Assembly (NCBI GenBank): GCA_039707655.1
Contig: CM077666.1
Span: 305,190,166 to 305,254,165, forward strand
Length of the DNA stretch: 64,000 nucleotides
Source: Elymus sibiricus
Lineage: Eukaryota > Streptophyta > Magnoliopsida > Poales > Poaceae
Direction of reading: 5' to 3'
The notes under the pieces were generated by a model. The model ran no database searches. It was given only the letters and a program-made list of their open reading frames with translations, and was not told the DNA's origin. This document shows, piece after piece, positions 46,406 to 58,097 of this stretch. Every line of letters starts with the position of its first letter. Within the stretch, counting starts at the first letter, position 1. The translations under genes and the position numbers were made by a program.

Positions 46406-47968
46406 TGCTACTTGTAGCTTGTGTTGGTATTATCCCCGAAGAGGAAGGGATGATGCAGCACAGTAGAGATAAGTATTTCCCTTAGTTATGAAACCAAGGT
46501 TATCGAACCAGTAGGAGAATCACGCAACACCTCGTTAGCAGCACCTACACACAAACAACAAATCCTTGCACCCAACGCAAACGAGGGGTTGTCAATCCCT
46601 CGGCGGTTAATTGCAAGATTAAACTGTATGTGATAGATAGATAGAAACAAAAATACAAAATAAAATAAATAAAATAAAAGTGTAGCAATATTTTTAGGGT
46701 TTTAGTAATTTGATTTAGATAGACCCGGGTGCCATAGTTTTCACTAGAGGCTTCTCTCAAGAAAATAGCATACTGTGGTTAGACAAATTACTGTTGGGCA
46801 AGTGGTAGAAAAGCAAATAATCATGACGATATCCAAGGCAATGATCATGTATATAGGCATCACGTCCGAGACAAGTAGGCCAACTCCTGTCTGCATCTAC
46901 TACTATTACTCCACACATCGACCGCTATCCAGCATGCATCTAGTGTATTAAGTCCATAAAGAACGGAGTAACGCCTTAAGAACGATGACATGATGTAGAC
47001 AAGATAAACTCACGCATGAATAAACCCCATCTTTTTACCCTTAATAGCAATGATACATACGTGTCATGTCCCTTTCTGTCACTGGGATTGAGCACCGCAA
47101 GATCGAACCCATTACAAAGCACCTCTTCCCATGGCAAGATAAATCAATCTAGTGGGCCAAACCAAATCAATAGATCGGAGAAGAAATACAAAGCTATAAT
47201 AATCATGCATAAAAGAGATCAGAGAAGACTCAAATAATATTCATGGATAATCTGATCATAAACTCACAATTCATCGGATCCCAACAAACACACCGCAAAA
47301 AGTGATTACATCGGATAGAACTCCAAGAACATCGAGGAGAACATTGTATTGAAGATCAAAAAGAGAGAAGAAGCCATCTAGCTACTAACTATGGACCCGA
47401 AGGTCTGTGGTAAACTACTCACGCATCATCGGAAGGGCAGCAAGGTTGATGTAGAGCCCCTCCGTGATCGATTCCCCCTCCGGCGGAGTACCGGAGAAAG
47501 CCTCCAGATGGGATCTCTCGAGAACAGAAACTTGTGGCGGCGGAAAAAGTATTTCGTGGACTCCCCTGAGGGTTTTTGATTTTTCTGGAATTTATAGTGG
47601 TGGAATTAGGTCAAACGGAGCTCTGTGGGCCCCACGAGGTACCAGGGCGCGCCTGCCCCCCCCCCCAGGCGCGCACTGGTGCCTCGTGGGCACCCCCTGT
47701 GGCTTCTGGCCTCCTCCTGAAGCTTCTAGTGTTTATCTGTCCAGAAATAAATCTCCAAAAAGTTTCGTGGCATTTGGACTTCGTTTGGTATTGATTTTCT
47801 GTAAAACAAAAACAGAGCAGAAAACAGCAACTGGCACTGGGCACTAAGTTAATAGGTTAGTCCCAAGAAATGATATATAATTGCTGTAAATGTATATAAA
47901 AACATCCAAGATTGATAATATAACAGCATGGAACAATCAAAAATTATAGATACATTGGAGATGTATCA
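46406..47968 (-). repeat. 3' LTR of D
   Basis: 1563 bp; on the minus strand it runs TGATACATCTCC to AAGTAGCA. The GC-rich inverted repeat 47631-47655 with 47666-47690 has two mismatches in 25 bp. Confidence 0.9.
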
Positions 47969-50473
47969 GCATCCCCAAGCTTAATTCCTGCTCGTCCTCG
48001 AGTAGGTAAATGATAAAAACATAATTTTATGTGGAATGCTGCCTATCATATTCATCACATATTCTTTTCTTTTGTAGCATAGACATTGGACTTGAATGAT
48101 TCAAAGCAATAGTCTATAATTTGACATGAAGATATAAATACTCAAGCATGCTAACAAGCAACCATGTCTTTCAAAATATCAACACTAAAGAAAGTTATCC
48201 CTAGCCCATTATGCTCAATCATTGATCCATTCATGAAACACACTCAAATATTAGCTACATCCAATGCACAAGTATGACAATAGTGCTCTCTAGTTGGTGC
48301 TTTATAAGAGAAGATGGAGACTCAAAAAAATAAAAATTGCATAAAAGTAAATAGATAGGCCCTTCGCAGAGGGAAGCAGAGATTTGTCAAATGTGCCAGA
48401 GCTCAAGGCTGAAATTAAAGAGATAAAATATTTTGAGAGGCATGCTTTTCCTGTCAACAAAAACGACCGAGAATTCCCATTATTTTCCATGCTAGACACA
48501 TCATAGGCGGTTCCCAAACAGAAAGTAAAGTTTATTTCCTTTCCACCATTCTTTCACAATCCATAACTAGCCGTATCCACGGGTGCCCTCCAAACCAACA
48601 CTTTCCAAGGAATTTTGTTGTTATTATTTTTGATTTCATTGTGGGACTGGGCATCCCAATTACCAACCATCCTCTCGTGCAATGACAAGTGAATAAACAC
48701 TCATCGTGAGAATAACACACCTAGCATGGAAAATAATGGCCACCCCCTGCCGCTTCATGAGCGGTACGGGCACACAAAACGGAAAAATCATTTTGAAAAT
48801 TAGAGTTGGCACACGCAAATTTACTTGGAACGGTATTGAAATACCGCATATAGGTAGATATAGTGGACTCATTTGGCACAACTTGGGTTTAAGGATTTTG
48901 GATGCACAAGCAGTATTTCTGCTTAGTACAAAAGAAGGCTAGCAAATAGATTGAGAAGCAACCAACCAAAAAACGAAAACGGTCATAAACATGCATTGCA
49001 CATAACTAACACCGAATAATGCACCATAAGTAGGATATAATTTCTTTGCATAACTATTGACTTGATGTGGATGCATAGGGAATCACAAACCTTAACACTA
49101 ATATTCTTACTAAATAACAATTACTCACTAACATGACTCACATATTATCATTTCCATATCACAAAACTATTGTAAGGAATCACACTTATCATATCCAATG
49201 ATCTATATGAAAGTTTTAATTATATCCCTCTTGAATATTCATCACTTTGGGACCAAATTCATATCTTGTGCAAATTACCATTACTATTATCAACTCTCAA
49301 AAAGATTTAAGTGAAGCATGAGAGTGCAAATATTTCTTCAAAATTTCAATCTTATCAATTCTCAAAATAATATAAGTGAAGCATGAGAATTCATTTCTTC
49401 AAAATTTCAATCAACTCTCAAAATAATATAAGTGAAACAAGAGAGTTTATTTCTTCAAAATATAGCCACCACCGTGCTCAAAAAGATTTAAGTGAAACAC
49501 TAGAGCAACTGCCTAGCTCAAAAAATTTAAGTGAAGCACATAGAGTATTCTAACAAATGATGATAAACGTGTGGCTCTCTCAAGATAGGTGTGTTCAGCA
49601 AAGATGATTGTGACAAACTAAAAAAGCAAACAAAGCAAAGACTCATATAATACAAGACGCTCCTAGCAAAACACATATCATGTGACGAATAAAAATATAG
49701 CTCCAAGTAAAATTACCGATGGTTGGTAGAAGAAAGAGGGGATGCCTTCTGGGGCATCCCCAAGCTTAGACGCTTGAGTCTTCCTTGAATATTACCTTGG
49801 GGTGCCTCAGGAATCCCCAAGCTTAGGCTCTTACTACTCCTTATTCCTTCATCCATTGTGATCTCACCCAAAACTTGAAAACTTCAATCACATAAAACTC
49901 AACAAAACTTTCGTGAGATCCGTTAGCATAACAAAATAAATCACTACTCTAAGTACTGTTGCAAACCCATTCATATTTTATTTTTGCATTATACCTACTG
50001 TACTATAACATCACCATGGCTTATACCCCCCGATACAATCCATAGATTCATCAAAACAAGCAAGTAGTGCATCAAAAACAGAATCTGTCAAAAACAGAAC
50101 AGTCTGTAGCAATATATTTAAAAGCCATACTTATATAATTTAAAAATTCTGAAAAATTAGGACAATGTGGGAAATTCATATAAAAATACTGTGTAAAAAT
50201 TTCAGATTTTTCTGACGCTCCAGTACATAAACAAAATTCGGGCACTGGACGCAAAACTTTCTGTTTTCCAAACAGCATCAATTATATTATCTTCCAAATC
50301 ATCCTAAAGGTATTACTTGGCACAAACACTAATTAAAAACACAAAAAAACAATCATACCAGTAGCATAATTGTGAAAACACACAATAACAGAAAAAAATA
50401 TTATTTTAGTCATTGGGTTGCCTCCCAACAAGCGCTATTGTTTTATGCCCCTAGCTAGGCATAATGCATAGTT
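47969..50473 (-). other. 3' untranslated region of D
   Basis: Homologous to the 3' regions of A and C. Polypurine tract complement at 47969-47982, hairpin 47987-48006, five stem-loop units at 49293-49539, purine-tract-like hairpins at 49740-49824. Small ORFs are shadows. Confidence 0.8.
49293..49507 (-). other. Stem-loop cluster of D, five units counting one weak unit to 49539
   Basis: Plus-strand coordinates of arms: ACTCTC 49293-49298 with GAGAGT 49320-49325; AATTCTC 49357-49363 with GAGAATT 49385-49391; AACTCTC 49413-49419 with GAGAGTT 49441-49447; TGCTC 49475-49479 with GAGCA 49503-49507. A weak CTC/GAG unit follows at about 49517-49545. All loops contain AAGTGAAGC or AAGTGAAAC, the complement of the GCTTCACTT loop of element A. 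Confidence 0.6.
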
Positions 50474-51175
50474 TCAAGTATTGTCATCTTTCTTCTTCTT
50501 ATCCAAAGGTGCACTTTTATCAAGGGATTTTTCAAAGGTAATATGAAATATATCATCCATAGAAATTTTAGCATTAGCAAGTTGTCCATCTTTAAATCCC
50601 TCTTGATTACCGGCTACAATCCAAGAGTATTGTCTATTGACGCTATTGAAAACTTGTTGGATTATATTCAAAGGAGGAACTTCCTTTTTAATATTCTCAT
50701 CAAAGATGTGGTCATTGCAGAACAAATATCTCAGCAAGTAATCATTATTATAAAGGATCTCATCTATTACTGGTTTTTCATGGTTCATACCATAAAAATC
50801 GAAGATCTCCCTAGCTTCTCGCACTATGTGATCAAATTCATTCATGAGAACAAGGGTGGCTATTTTCTTAGCTCTAGGATCTTTTAGAACTGGTAGCTCA
50901 TAAAACAATCTTTGCAAAGTAGGATGGGTATGAATAAATCTTCTTTCAAGCTTAAGAATAAGTGCGGAAATAGCATCGGCATAATTCTTAGTTTCTTTAA
51001 GTACAGGAGCATCATCAAAAGCCGAGGTCCCAATGCAATTAAAGAATTCTTGGATGACACTTTTTCCTATAACATTACCATGTCCCAACACAAAAGTTTT
51101 AGCATCAAGATTGGTAGAACTTCCCATTTTAGGGGTTTTACCATCATCAGTTTTCGTCATGCCAAAATCACTCAT
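50474..51175 (-). CDS. Unknown retrotransposon protein of element D
   Basis: Open for 233 codons from ATG 51175 to TGA 50474; the frame opens upstream to 51202, but the Met at 51175 (MSDFG) matches the MSEFE start in element A. Homologous to the split A protein over most of its length, with shared blocks around QEFFNC, HPTLQRLFYELP, DPRAKKIATLVLM, a V-R-E-A-R-E-I-F block and the terminal K-D-D-N-T. The product is mostly charged and helical, with no membrane segment, zinc knuckle or enzymatic motif. Unlike other coding regions in the window it has no stop or frameshift. It lies where gag would be. Function unknown; an accessory or RNA-binding role is speculation. Confidence 0.8.
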   Translation of the reverse strand: MSDFGMTKTDDGKTPKMGSSTNLDAKTFVLGHGNVIGKSVIQEFFNCIGTSAFDDAPVLKETKNYADAISALILKLERRFIHTHPTLQRLFYELPVLKDPRAKKIATLVLMNEFDHIVREAREIFDFYGMNHEKPVIDEILYNNDYLLRYLFCNDHIFDENIKKEVPPLNIIQQVFNSVNRQYSWIVAGNQEGFKDGQLANAKISMDDIFHITFEKSLDKSAPLDKKKKDDNT

Positions 51176-51356
51176 GATAACAATCTTCAAGCAAGCGAAC
51201 AAGCAAACAAGAAAAAGGCAAACGGAAATTATTTTTGTATTTTTGTAAAAATGTTTTAGAAGTGGGGGAGATGAAAACGAGAGGCAAATGGCAAATAAAA
51301 TAAATGCAAGGAGATGAGAGTTTATGCAAAGGTACTTGATAGATGTTGATGATGTC

Positions 51357-51374
51357 TCCCCGGCAACGGCGCCA
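51357..51374 (-). other. Primer binding site of D, tRNA-Asp type
   Basis: The minus strand reads TGGCGCCGTTGCCGGGGA, identical to the site in C, 11 bases inside the 5' LTR. Confidence 0.9.
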
Positions 51375-51385
51375 AAAATTCTTCC

Positions 51386-52812
51386 TACTACTTGTAGCTT
51401 GCGTTGGTATTATCCCTGAAGAGGAAGGGATGATGCAGCACAGTAGAGATAAGTATTTCCCTCAGTTATGAAACCAAGGTTATCGAACCAGTAGGAGAAT
51501 CACGCAACACCTCATTAGTAGCACCTGCACACAAACAACAAATCCTTGCACCCAACGCAAACGAGGGGTTGTCAATCCCTCGGCGGTTAATTGCAAGATT
51601 AAATTGTATGTGATAGATAGATAGATTGAAACAAAAATACAAAATAAAATAAATAAAATAAAAGTGCAGCAATATTTTTAGGGTTTTAGTAATTTGATTT
51701 AGATAGACTCGGGGGCCATAGTTTTCACTAGAGGCTTCTCTCAAGAAAATAGCATACGGTGGGTAGACAAATTACTGTTGGGCAATTGATAGAAAAGCAA
51801 ATAATCATGACGATATCCAAGGCAATGATCATGTATATAGGCATCACGTCCGAGACAAGTAGACCGACTCCTGCCTGCATCTACTACTATTACTCCACAC
51901 ATCGACCGCTATCCAGCATGCATCTAGTGTATTAAGTCCATAAAGAACGGAGTAACGCCTTAAGAACGATGACATGATGTAGACAAGATAAACTCACGCA
52001 TGAATAAACCCCATCTTTTTACCCTTAATAACAATGATACATACGTGCCATGTCCCCTTCTGTCACTAGGATTGAGCACCGCAAGATCGAACCCATTACA
52101 AAGCACCTCTTCCCATGGCAAGATAAATCAATCTAGTTGGCCAAACCAAATCAATAGATCGGAGAAGAAATACGAAGCTATAATAATCATGCATAAAAGA
52201 GATCAGAGAAGACTCAAATAATATTCATGGATAATCTGATCATAAACTCACAATTCACCGGATCCCAACAAACACACCGCAAAAAGTGATTACATCGGAT
52301 AGAACTCCAAGAACATCGAGGAGAACATTGTATTGAAGATCAAAAAGAGAGAAGAAGCCATCTAGCTACTAACTATGCACCGAAGGTCTATGGTAAACTA
52401 CTCACGCGTCATCGGGAGGGCAGCAAGGTTGATGTAGAGCCCCTCCGTGATCGATTCCCCCTCCGGTGGAGTACCGGAGAAGGCCTCCAGATGGGATCTC
52501 TCGAGAATAGAAACTTGCGGCGGTGGAAAAAGTATTTCGTGGACTCCCCTGAGGGTTTCTGATTTTCAGTACTTGTTATGTCCAGAAAAAAAAAACCTCC
52601 AAAAAGTTTCGTGGCATTTGGACTTCGTTTGGTATTGATTTTCTGTAAAACAAAAACAGGGCAGAAAACAGCAACTGGCACTGGGCACTAAGTTAATAGG
52701 TTAGTCCCAAAAAATGATATATAATTGCTGTAAATGTATATAAAAACATCCAAGATTGCTAATATAACAGCATGGAACAATCAAAAATTATAGATACGTT
52801 GGAGACGTATCA
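51386..52812 (-). repeat. 5' LTR of D with internal deletion
   Basis: 1427 bp against 1563 bp for the partner. A block corresponding to about 47580-47735 is missing, which removes the TATA box and the GC-rich inverted repeat. This LTR probably cannot promote transcription. Its inner end reads TACTAC instead of TGCTAC. Confidence 0.85.
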
Positions 52813-52817
52813 CTGGA

Positions 52818-52881
52818 GTCGCCGCGGGAGGTTGCCATCCCTCAAGAGACTGACGTCGTCTACATCTCCAACGACGAGTAG
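52818..52881 (+). pseudogene. Small acidic ORF of unknown function, end part
   Basis: After element D the frame of 46398 continues to TAG 52879-52881, coding a short acidic tail ending Y-I-S-N-D-E. The continuity of frame across the target duplication supports one gene split by D. Confidence 0.45.
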
Positions 52882-53098
52882 GCTAGGTTTATCTACATAG
52901 CGTGTATTTATGTAGTTGTTGTGTGTTGCATGATCTAGGATGGATTTGAGGAGTGAAGTTTGAGGTACTCCCTCTGGTCTTTCTGGATTGCGCCTAAGAA
53001 AATTTCGTTTTCCCCGCAACGCTCTTCGTCTTAGCATCTTTACGCCGCGCTTTCCACTAGTACCCCTCCGATCCGTTCTGCTTCGACCACACACGCAG
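52882..53098 (+). other. Host sequence between elements D and E
   Basis: 217 bp following the broken ORF; candidate 3' untranslated region. No gene. Ends CGCAG, the presumed target site of E. Confidence 0.4.
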
Positions 53099-54661
53099 TG
53101 CGACTTGTGAGTTGTGTTGGGATTTCCCCGAAGAGGAGGGGATGATGCAGTATAGTAGAGATAAGTATTTCCCTCAGTTATGAAACCAAGGTTATCAATC
53201 CAGTAGGAGAATCACGCAACAACTCATTAGCAGCACCTGCACACAAAACCACAAATCCTCGCACCCAACGCGAACAAGGGGTTGTCAATCCCTTGGAGGT
53301 TAATTGCAAGATTAAATTGTATGGTGATAGATAGATAGATCAAACAAAAAAACAAAACAAAATAAATAAAGTACAATTGCAGCAAGGTATTTTTGGGATT
53401 TTCAATATATGATAAAAGTAGACTCGGGGGCCATAGTTTTCACTAGAGGCTTCTCTCTTGAAAATAGCATACGGTGGGTAAACAAATTACTTTTGGGCAA
53501 TTGATAGAAAAGCAAATAATCATGATGATATCCAAGGCAATGATCATGTATATAGGCATCACGTCCGAGACAAGTAGACCAAAACGATTCTATATCTACT
53601 ACTATTACTCCACACATCGACCACTATCCAGCATGCATCTAGAGTATTAAGTTCATAAAGAACGGAGTAACGCCTTAAGCACGATGACATGATGTAGACA
53701 AAGTAAACTCACGCATGAATAAACCCCATCTTTTTACCCTTAATAGCAATGATACATATGTGTCATGTCCCTTTCTATCACTGGGATTGAGCACCGCAAG
53801 ATCGAACCCATTACAAAGCACCTCTCCTATTGCAAGATAAATCAATCTAGTTGGCCAAACCAAATCAATAGATCGGAGAGAAATATGAAGCTGTAACAAT
53901 CATGCATAAAAGTGTTCAGAGAAAACTCAAATAATATTCATGCATAATCTGATCATAAACTCACAATTCATCGGATCCCAACAAACACACCGCAAAAAGT
54001 GATTACATCGGATAGAACTCCAAGAACATCGAGGAGAACATTGTATTGAAGATCAAAAAGAGAGAAGAAGCCATCTAGCTACTAACTATGGACCCGAAGG
54101 TCTGTGGTAAACTACTCACGCATCATCGGAAGGGCAGCAAGGTTGATGTAGAGCCCCTCCATGATCGAATCCCCCTCCGGCAGAGTGCCGGAAAAGGCCT
54201 CCAGATGGGATCTTTCGAGAACAGAAACTTGCGGCGGCGGAAAAAGTATTTCGTGGACTCTCCTGTTGGTTTCCCAATTTTAGAGTATTTATAGAGGTGG
54301 AATTAGGTCAAACGGAGCAGAGGTGAGCCCACGAGGCACCAGGGTGCGCCACCCCCCTGGGCGCGCCCTGGTGGCTCGTGGCCACCTCCTCTGTCTTCTG
54401 GCCCTCTCCCGAAGCTTCTAGTGTCTCTTATGTCCAGAAAAAAAATCTCCAAAAAGTTTCGTGGCATTTGGACTTCGTTTGGTACTGATATTCTGAAAAA
54501 CCAAAAACAGGCAAAAACAGCAACTGGCACTGGGCACTAAGTTAATAGGTTAGTCCCAAAAAATGATATATAATTGCTTGTAAGTGTATATAAAACATCC
54601 AAGATTGATACTATAATAGCATGGAACAATCAAAAATTATAGATACGTTGGAGACGTATCA
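53099..54661 (-). repeat. 3' LTR of E
   Basis: 1563 bp; minus strand runs TGATACGTCTCC to CACAAGTCGCA. TATAAATA complement at about 54287. GC-rich inverted repeat 54329-54350 with 54360-54381, two mismatches in 22. Confidence 0.9.
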
Positions 54662-54680
54662 AGCATCCCCAACCTTAATT

Positions 54681-54700
54681 CCTACTCGTCCTCGAGTAGG
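54681..54700 (-). other. Hairpin beside the polypurine tract of E
   Basis: CCTACTCG and CGAGTAGG form a perfect 8-bp stem with loop TCCT. Compared with element A both arms have changed so that pairing is kept. Confidence 0.65.
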
Positions 54701-54746
54701 TAAATGATAAAAACAGAATTTTTGATGTGGAATGCTACCTATCATA

Positions 54747-56495
54747 TGATGGGGAACGAAGCATGAAAATCAAAAAAAATCCTACGAACACCCAAGATCT
54801 ATCTAGGAGAAGCATAGCAACGAGAGGGGAGAGTGTGTGTCTACGTACCCTCGTAGACCGAAAGCGGAAGCGTATACAACGCGGTTGATGTAGTCGTTCT
54901 CTTCGCGATCCGATCACGATCCAACCAATCTAGTGCCGAACGGATGGCACCTCCGAGTTTAGCACACGTGCGGCTCAATGACGTCTCCTCCTCCTTGATC
55001 CAGCAAGAGAAGGCGGAGAAGTAGATGGGATCACAACCAGCATGACGGCGTGGTGGTGATGGTGGTGGTGGAGCTAGTTCAGCAGGGCTTCGCCAAGCGC
55101 TACTAGAACGAGGACGGAGGAGCTACGGAGTATCGGGAGAGAGAGGGGCGCCAAAGGCTTGGTGTGTCCTCTTGGGGCGCCCCCTCCCCTTTATATATAG
55201 GTGGAGGGGCATGGGGAATAGCCCCTCCAAGCCCTAGGGCGCAGCCAAGGGGGAGAGGACTTGGACTCCAAGTCCAATCCTATTCCTACTAGGACTCCCT
55301 TTTTTTTTCCTTAGCCACATGGGCTTTTGAGGACTTGGTGCGCCTAGCCCAATAAGGCCAGGGCACCTCCCCTCAGCCCATGCCAGCCCTTGGGACGTGG
55401 TGGACCCACTTGTGGACTTCCGGACCCCTCCGGAACCTTCTGGAAGCTTCCCGGTACAATACCGAAAAAACTGCACCTTTTTCCGGAACCCAAAATATGA
55501 CTTCCCATATATAAATCTTTACCTCTCGACCATTCCAAGACTCCTCGTGATGTCCGGGATCTCATCCGGGACTCCGAACAACATTTGGTTACCAATCATC
55601 AAATATCCCAATACTACTCTAGCGTCAACGAACGTTAAGCGTGCGACCCTGCGGGTTCGGGAATCATGTAGTCATGACCGAGACACCTCTCCGGTCAATA
55701 ACCAATAATGGGACCTGGATGCCCATATTGATTCCTACATATTCCATGAAGATCTTTTATCGGTTGAACCACGATGTCAAGGATTCGGTTAATCCAGTAT
55801 GCAATTCCCTTTGTCCGGCGATATGTTACTTGCCCGAGATTCGATCGTCGGTATCTCCATGCCTAGTTCAATCTCGTTACTGGAAAGTCTCTTTACTCGT
55901 TCCGTAATACAAGATCCTGTGACTAACCCATTAGCCACATTGCTTGCAAGCTCTTTACGATGTTGTATTACCGAGAGGGCCCAGAGATATCTCTCCGTCA
56001 TACGGAGTGACAAATCCCAGTCTCGATTCGTGCCAACCCAACAAACACCTTTGGAGATACCTGTAGAGCACCTTTATGATCACCCAGTTATGAAGTGACG
56101 TTTGGATACACACTAAGTATTCCTCCGGTGTCAGGGAGTTGCACGATCTCATGGTCTAAGGAACAGATACTTGACATGAAGAAAGCTGTAGCAAATAAAC
56201 TAAACGATCTGGTGCTAAGCTTATGGTTGGGTCTTGTCCATCATATCATTCTCCTAATGATGTGATCCCGTTATCAAATGACAACTCATGTCTATGGTTA
56301 GGAAACCTTAACCATCTTTGATTAACGAGCTAATCTAGTAGAGGCTCACTAGGGACACGGTATTTGTTTATGTATCCACACATGTATTTAAGTTTCCGGT
56401 CAATACAATTCTAGCATGAATAATAAACCTTTATCATGAACAAGGAAATATGATAATAACCATTTTATTATTGCCTCTAGGGCATATTTCCAACA
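54747..56495 (-). repeat. 3' LTR of the Angela-like element
   Basis: 1749 bp. TATATATAAAGG complement at 55190-55199. Followed inward by GAGTATTGTT-less tract: the minus strand reads GTGCAAGTGGGAGTA just before TGTTGG, the known BARE/Angela polypurine tract. Confidence 0.92.
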
Positions 56496-56569
56496 TACTC
56501 CCACTTGCACTAGAGTCAATAATCTAGTTTACATTGTAATGAATCTAACACCCATGGAGTCCTGGTGAT

Positions 56570-58070
56570 GATCATGTTTTGCCCGTGGAAGAGGTTTAGT
56601 CAACGGTCTGCAACATTCAGATCTGTATGTACTTTGCAAATCTCAATGTCTCCGTCCTTGATCCAATCACTGATGGAGTTGAAAAGGGCGTTAAATATGC
56701 GCTTCACATGTAAATCCCGCCTCAACGCTCGGTTTGGAACTACTCCAAACGACTGCTCCACTTTACGTATCCGGTTCGAGACTCAGGGTCATCCAGATCG
56801 GCGTCAAAGCTTGCATCGACGTAAACCTTTACGACGAACTCTTTGTTACCTCCATAAATGAGAAACATTTCCTTAAGTAACTTAAGGATAATTTTTGACC
56901 GCTGTCCAGTGATCCACTCCTGGATCACTCTAGTACCCCCTTGCCAGACTCACGGCAAGGCACACAACAGGTATGGTACAGGTATGGCATACATTATAGA
57001 GCCCATGGCTGAGGCATAGGGGACGACCTTCGCCTTTTCTATTTCTTCTGTCGTGGTTGAGCTTTGAGTCTCACTCAACTTCACACCTTGCAACACAGGC
57101 AAGAACTTCTTCTTTGACTGGTCCATTTTGAACTCCTTCAAAAACTTGTAAGGTATGTGCTCTGTGAAAGTTTTATCAGGTGTCTTGATCTATCTCCATA
57201 GATCTTGATGCCCAATACGTAAGCTGCTTTACCCAGGTCTTCCTTTGAAAAACTCCTTTCAAACAACCCTTTTATGCTTTCCAGAAATTCTACATCATTT
57301 CCAATCAACAATATGTCATCCACATATACTATTAGAAATGTTACAGAGCTCCCACTCACTTTCTTGTAAATACAAGCTTCTCCGTAAGTTTGTATAAAAC
57401 CAAAAGCTTTGATCACCTCATCAAAGCGTATATTCCAACTCCGAGATGCTTGCACTAGTCCATAGATGGATCGCTGGAGCTTGCATACTTTGTTAGCATC
57501 CTTAGGATCGACAAAACCTTCTGGTTGCATCATATACAATTCTTCCTTAAGAAACCCGTTAAGGAATGCCGTTTTGACGTCCATTTGCCAGATCTCATAA
57601 TCATAAAATGCGGCAATAGCTAACATAATTCTAACAGACTTAAGCATCGCTACGGGTGAGAATATCTCATCGTAGTCAACCCCTTGAACTTGTCGGAAAC
57701 CTTTTGCGACAAGTCTAGCTTTATAGACGGTGATATTACCATCAACGTCTGTCTTCTTCTTAAATATCCATTTATTCTCAATGGCTTGCCGATCATCGGG
57801 CAAGTCCACCAAAGTACATACTTTGTTCTCATACATGGATCCTATCTCGGATTTCATGGCCTCAAGCCATTTGTCAGAATTCGGGCTCATCATAGCTTCT
57901 TCATAGTTCGTAGGTTCGCCGTTGTCTAACAACATGACTTCCAGGACTGGATTACCGTACCACTCTGGTGCGGAACATACCCTGGTCGACCTACGAAGTT
58001 TAGTAGTAACTTGATCCGAAGTTTCATGATCATCATCATTAGCTTCATCTCCGGTTGGTGTAGGCATCAC
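56570..58070 (-). pseudogene. Angela-like reverse transcriptase and remnant RNase H
   Basis: The RT is open from 58070 to 57138 with WIFKKKTD, KARLVAKGF, MDVKTAFLNG and the active site YVDD. A frameshift near 57140 moves to the frame of 57141-56950, and the next ORF at 56928-56740 holds the first RNase H catalytic Asp (VDASFDAD). The segment that should carry TTEAEY and CDN is missing; the strand passes directly to a decayed V-K-M/I-C-K-V-H-T-D-like end near 56630. The deletion removes two catalytic acids, so this copy could not complete reverse transcription alone. Confidence 0.85.
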
Positions 58071-58097
58071 GGGAACTGCTTTCTGTGATGTGCTACT

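Larger units (their letters stand above)
46406..52812 (-). mobile_element. Non-autonomous Gypsy LTR retrotransposon D
   Basis: 6407 bp, minus orientation: 5' LTR 51386-52812 on the right, 3' LTR 46406-47968 on the left. Flanks CCGGA (46401-46405) and CTGGA (52813-52817) are a target duplication with one C-to-T change. The 3.4-kb interior has a tRNA-Asp primer site, one ORF of unknown function and a long 3' untranslated region. No gag or pol. Closest in the window to A and E. Confidence 0.9.

Noticed and set aside
49293..49545. CRISPR-like array
   Set aside because: Repeats are inexact with covarying arms and no unique spacers, in an obvious plant retrotransposon.
55234..55907. Short ORFs in the Angela-like LTRs (also 62046-62764)
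   Set aside because: They occur in both LTRs because the LTRs are copies; no domain and they cross regulatory sequence.
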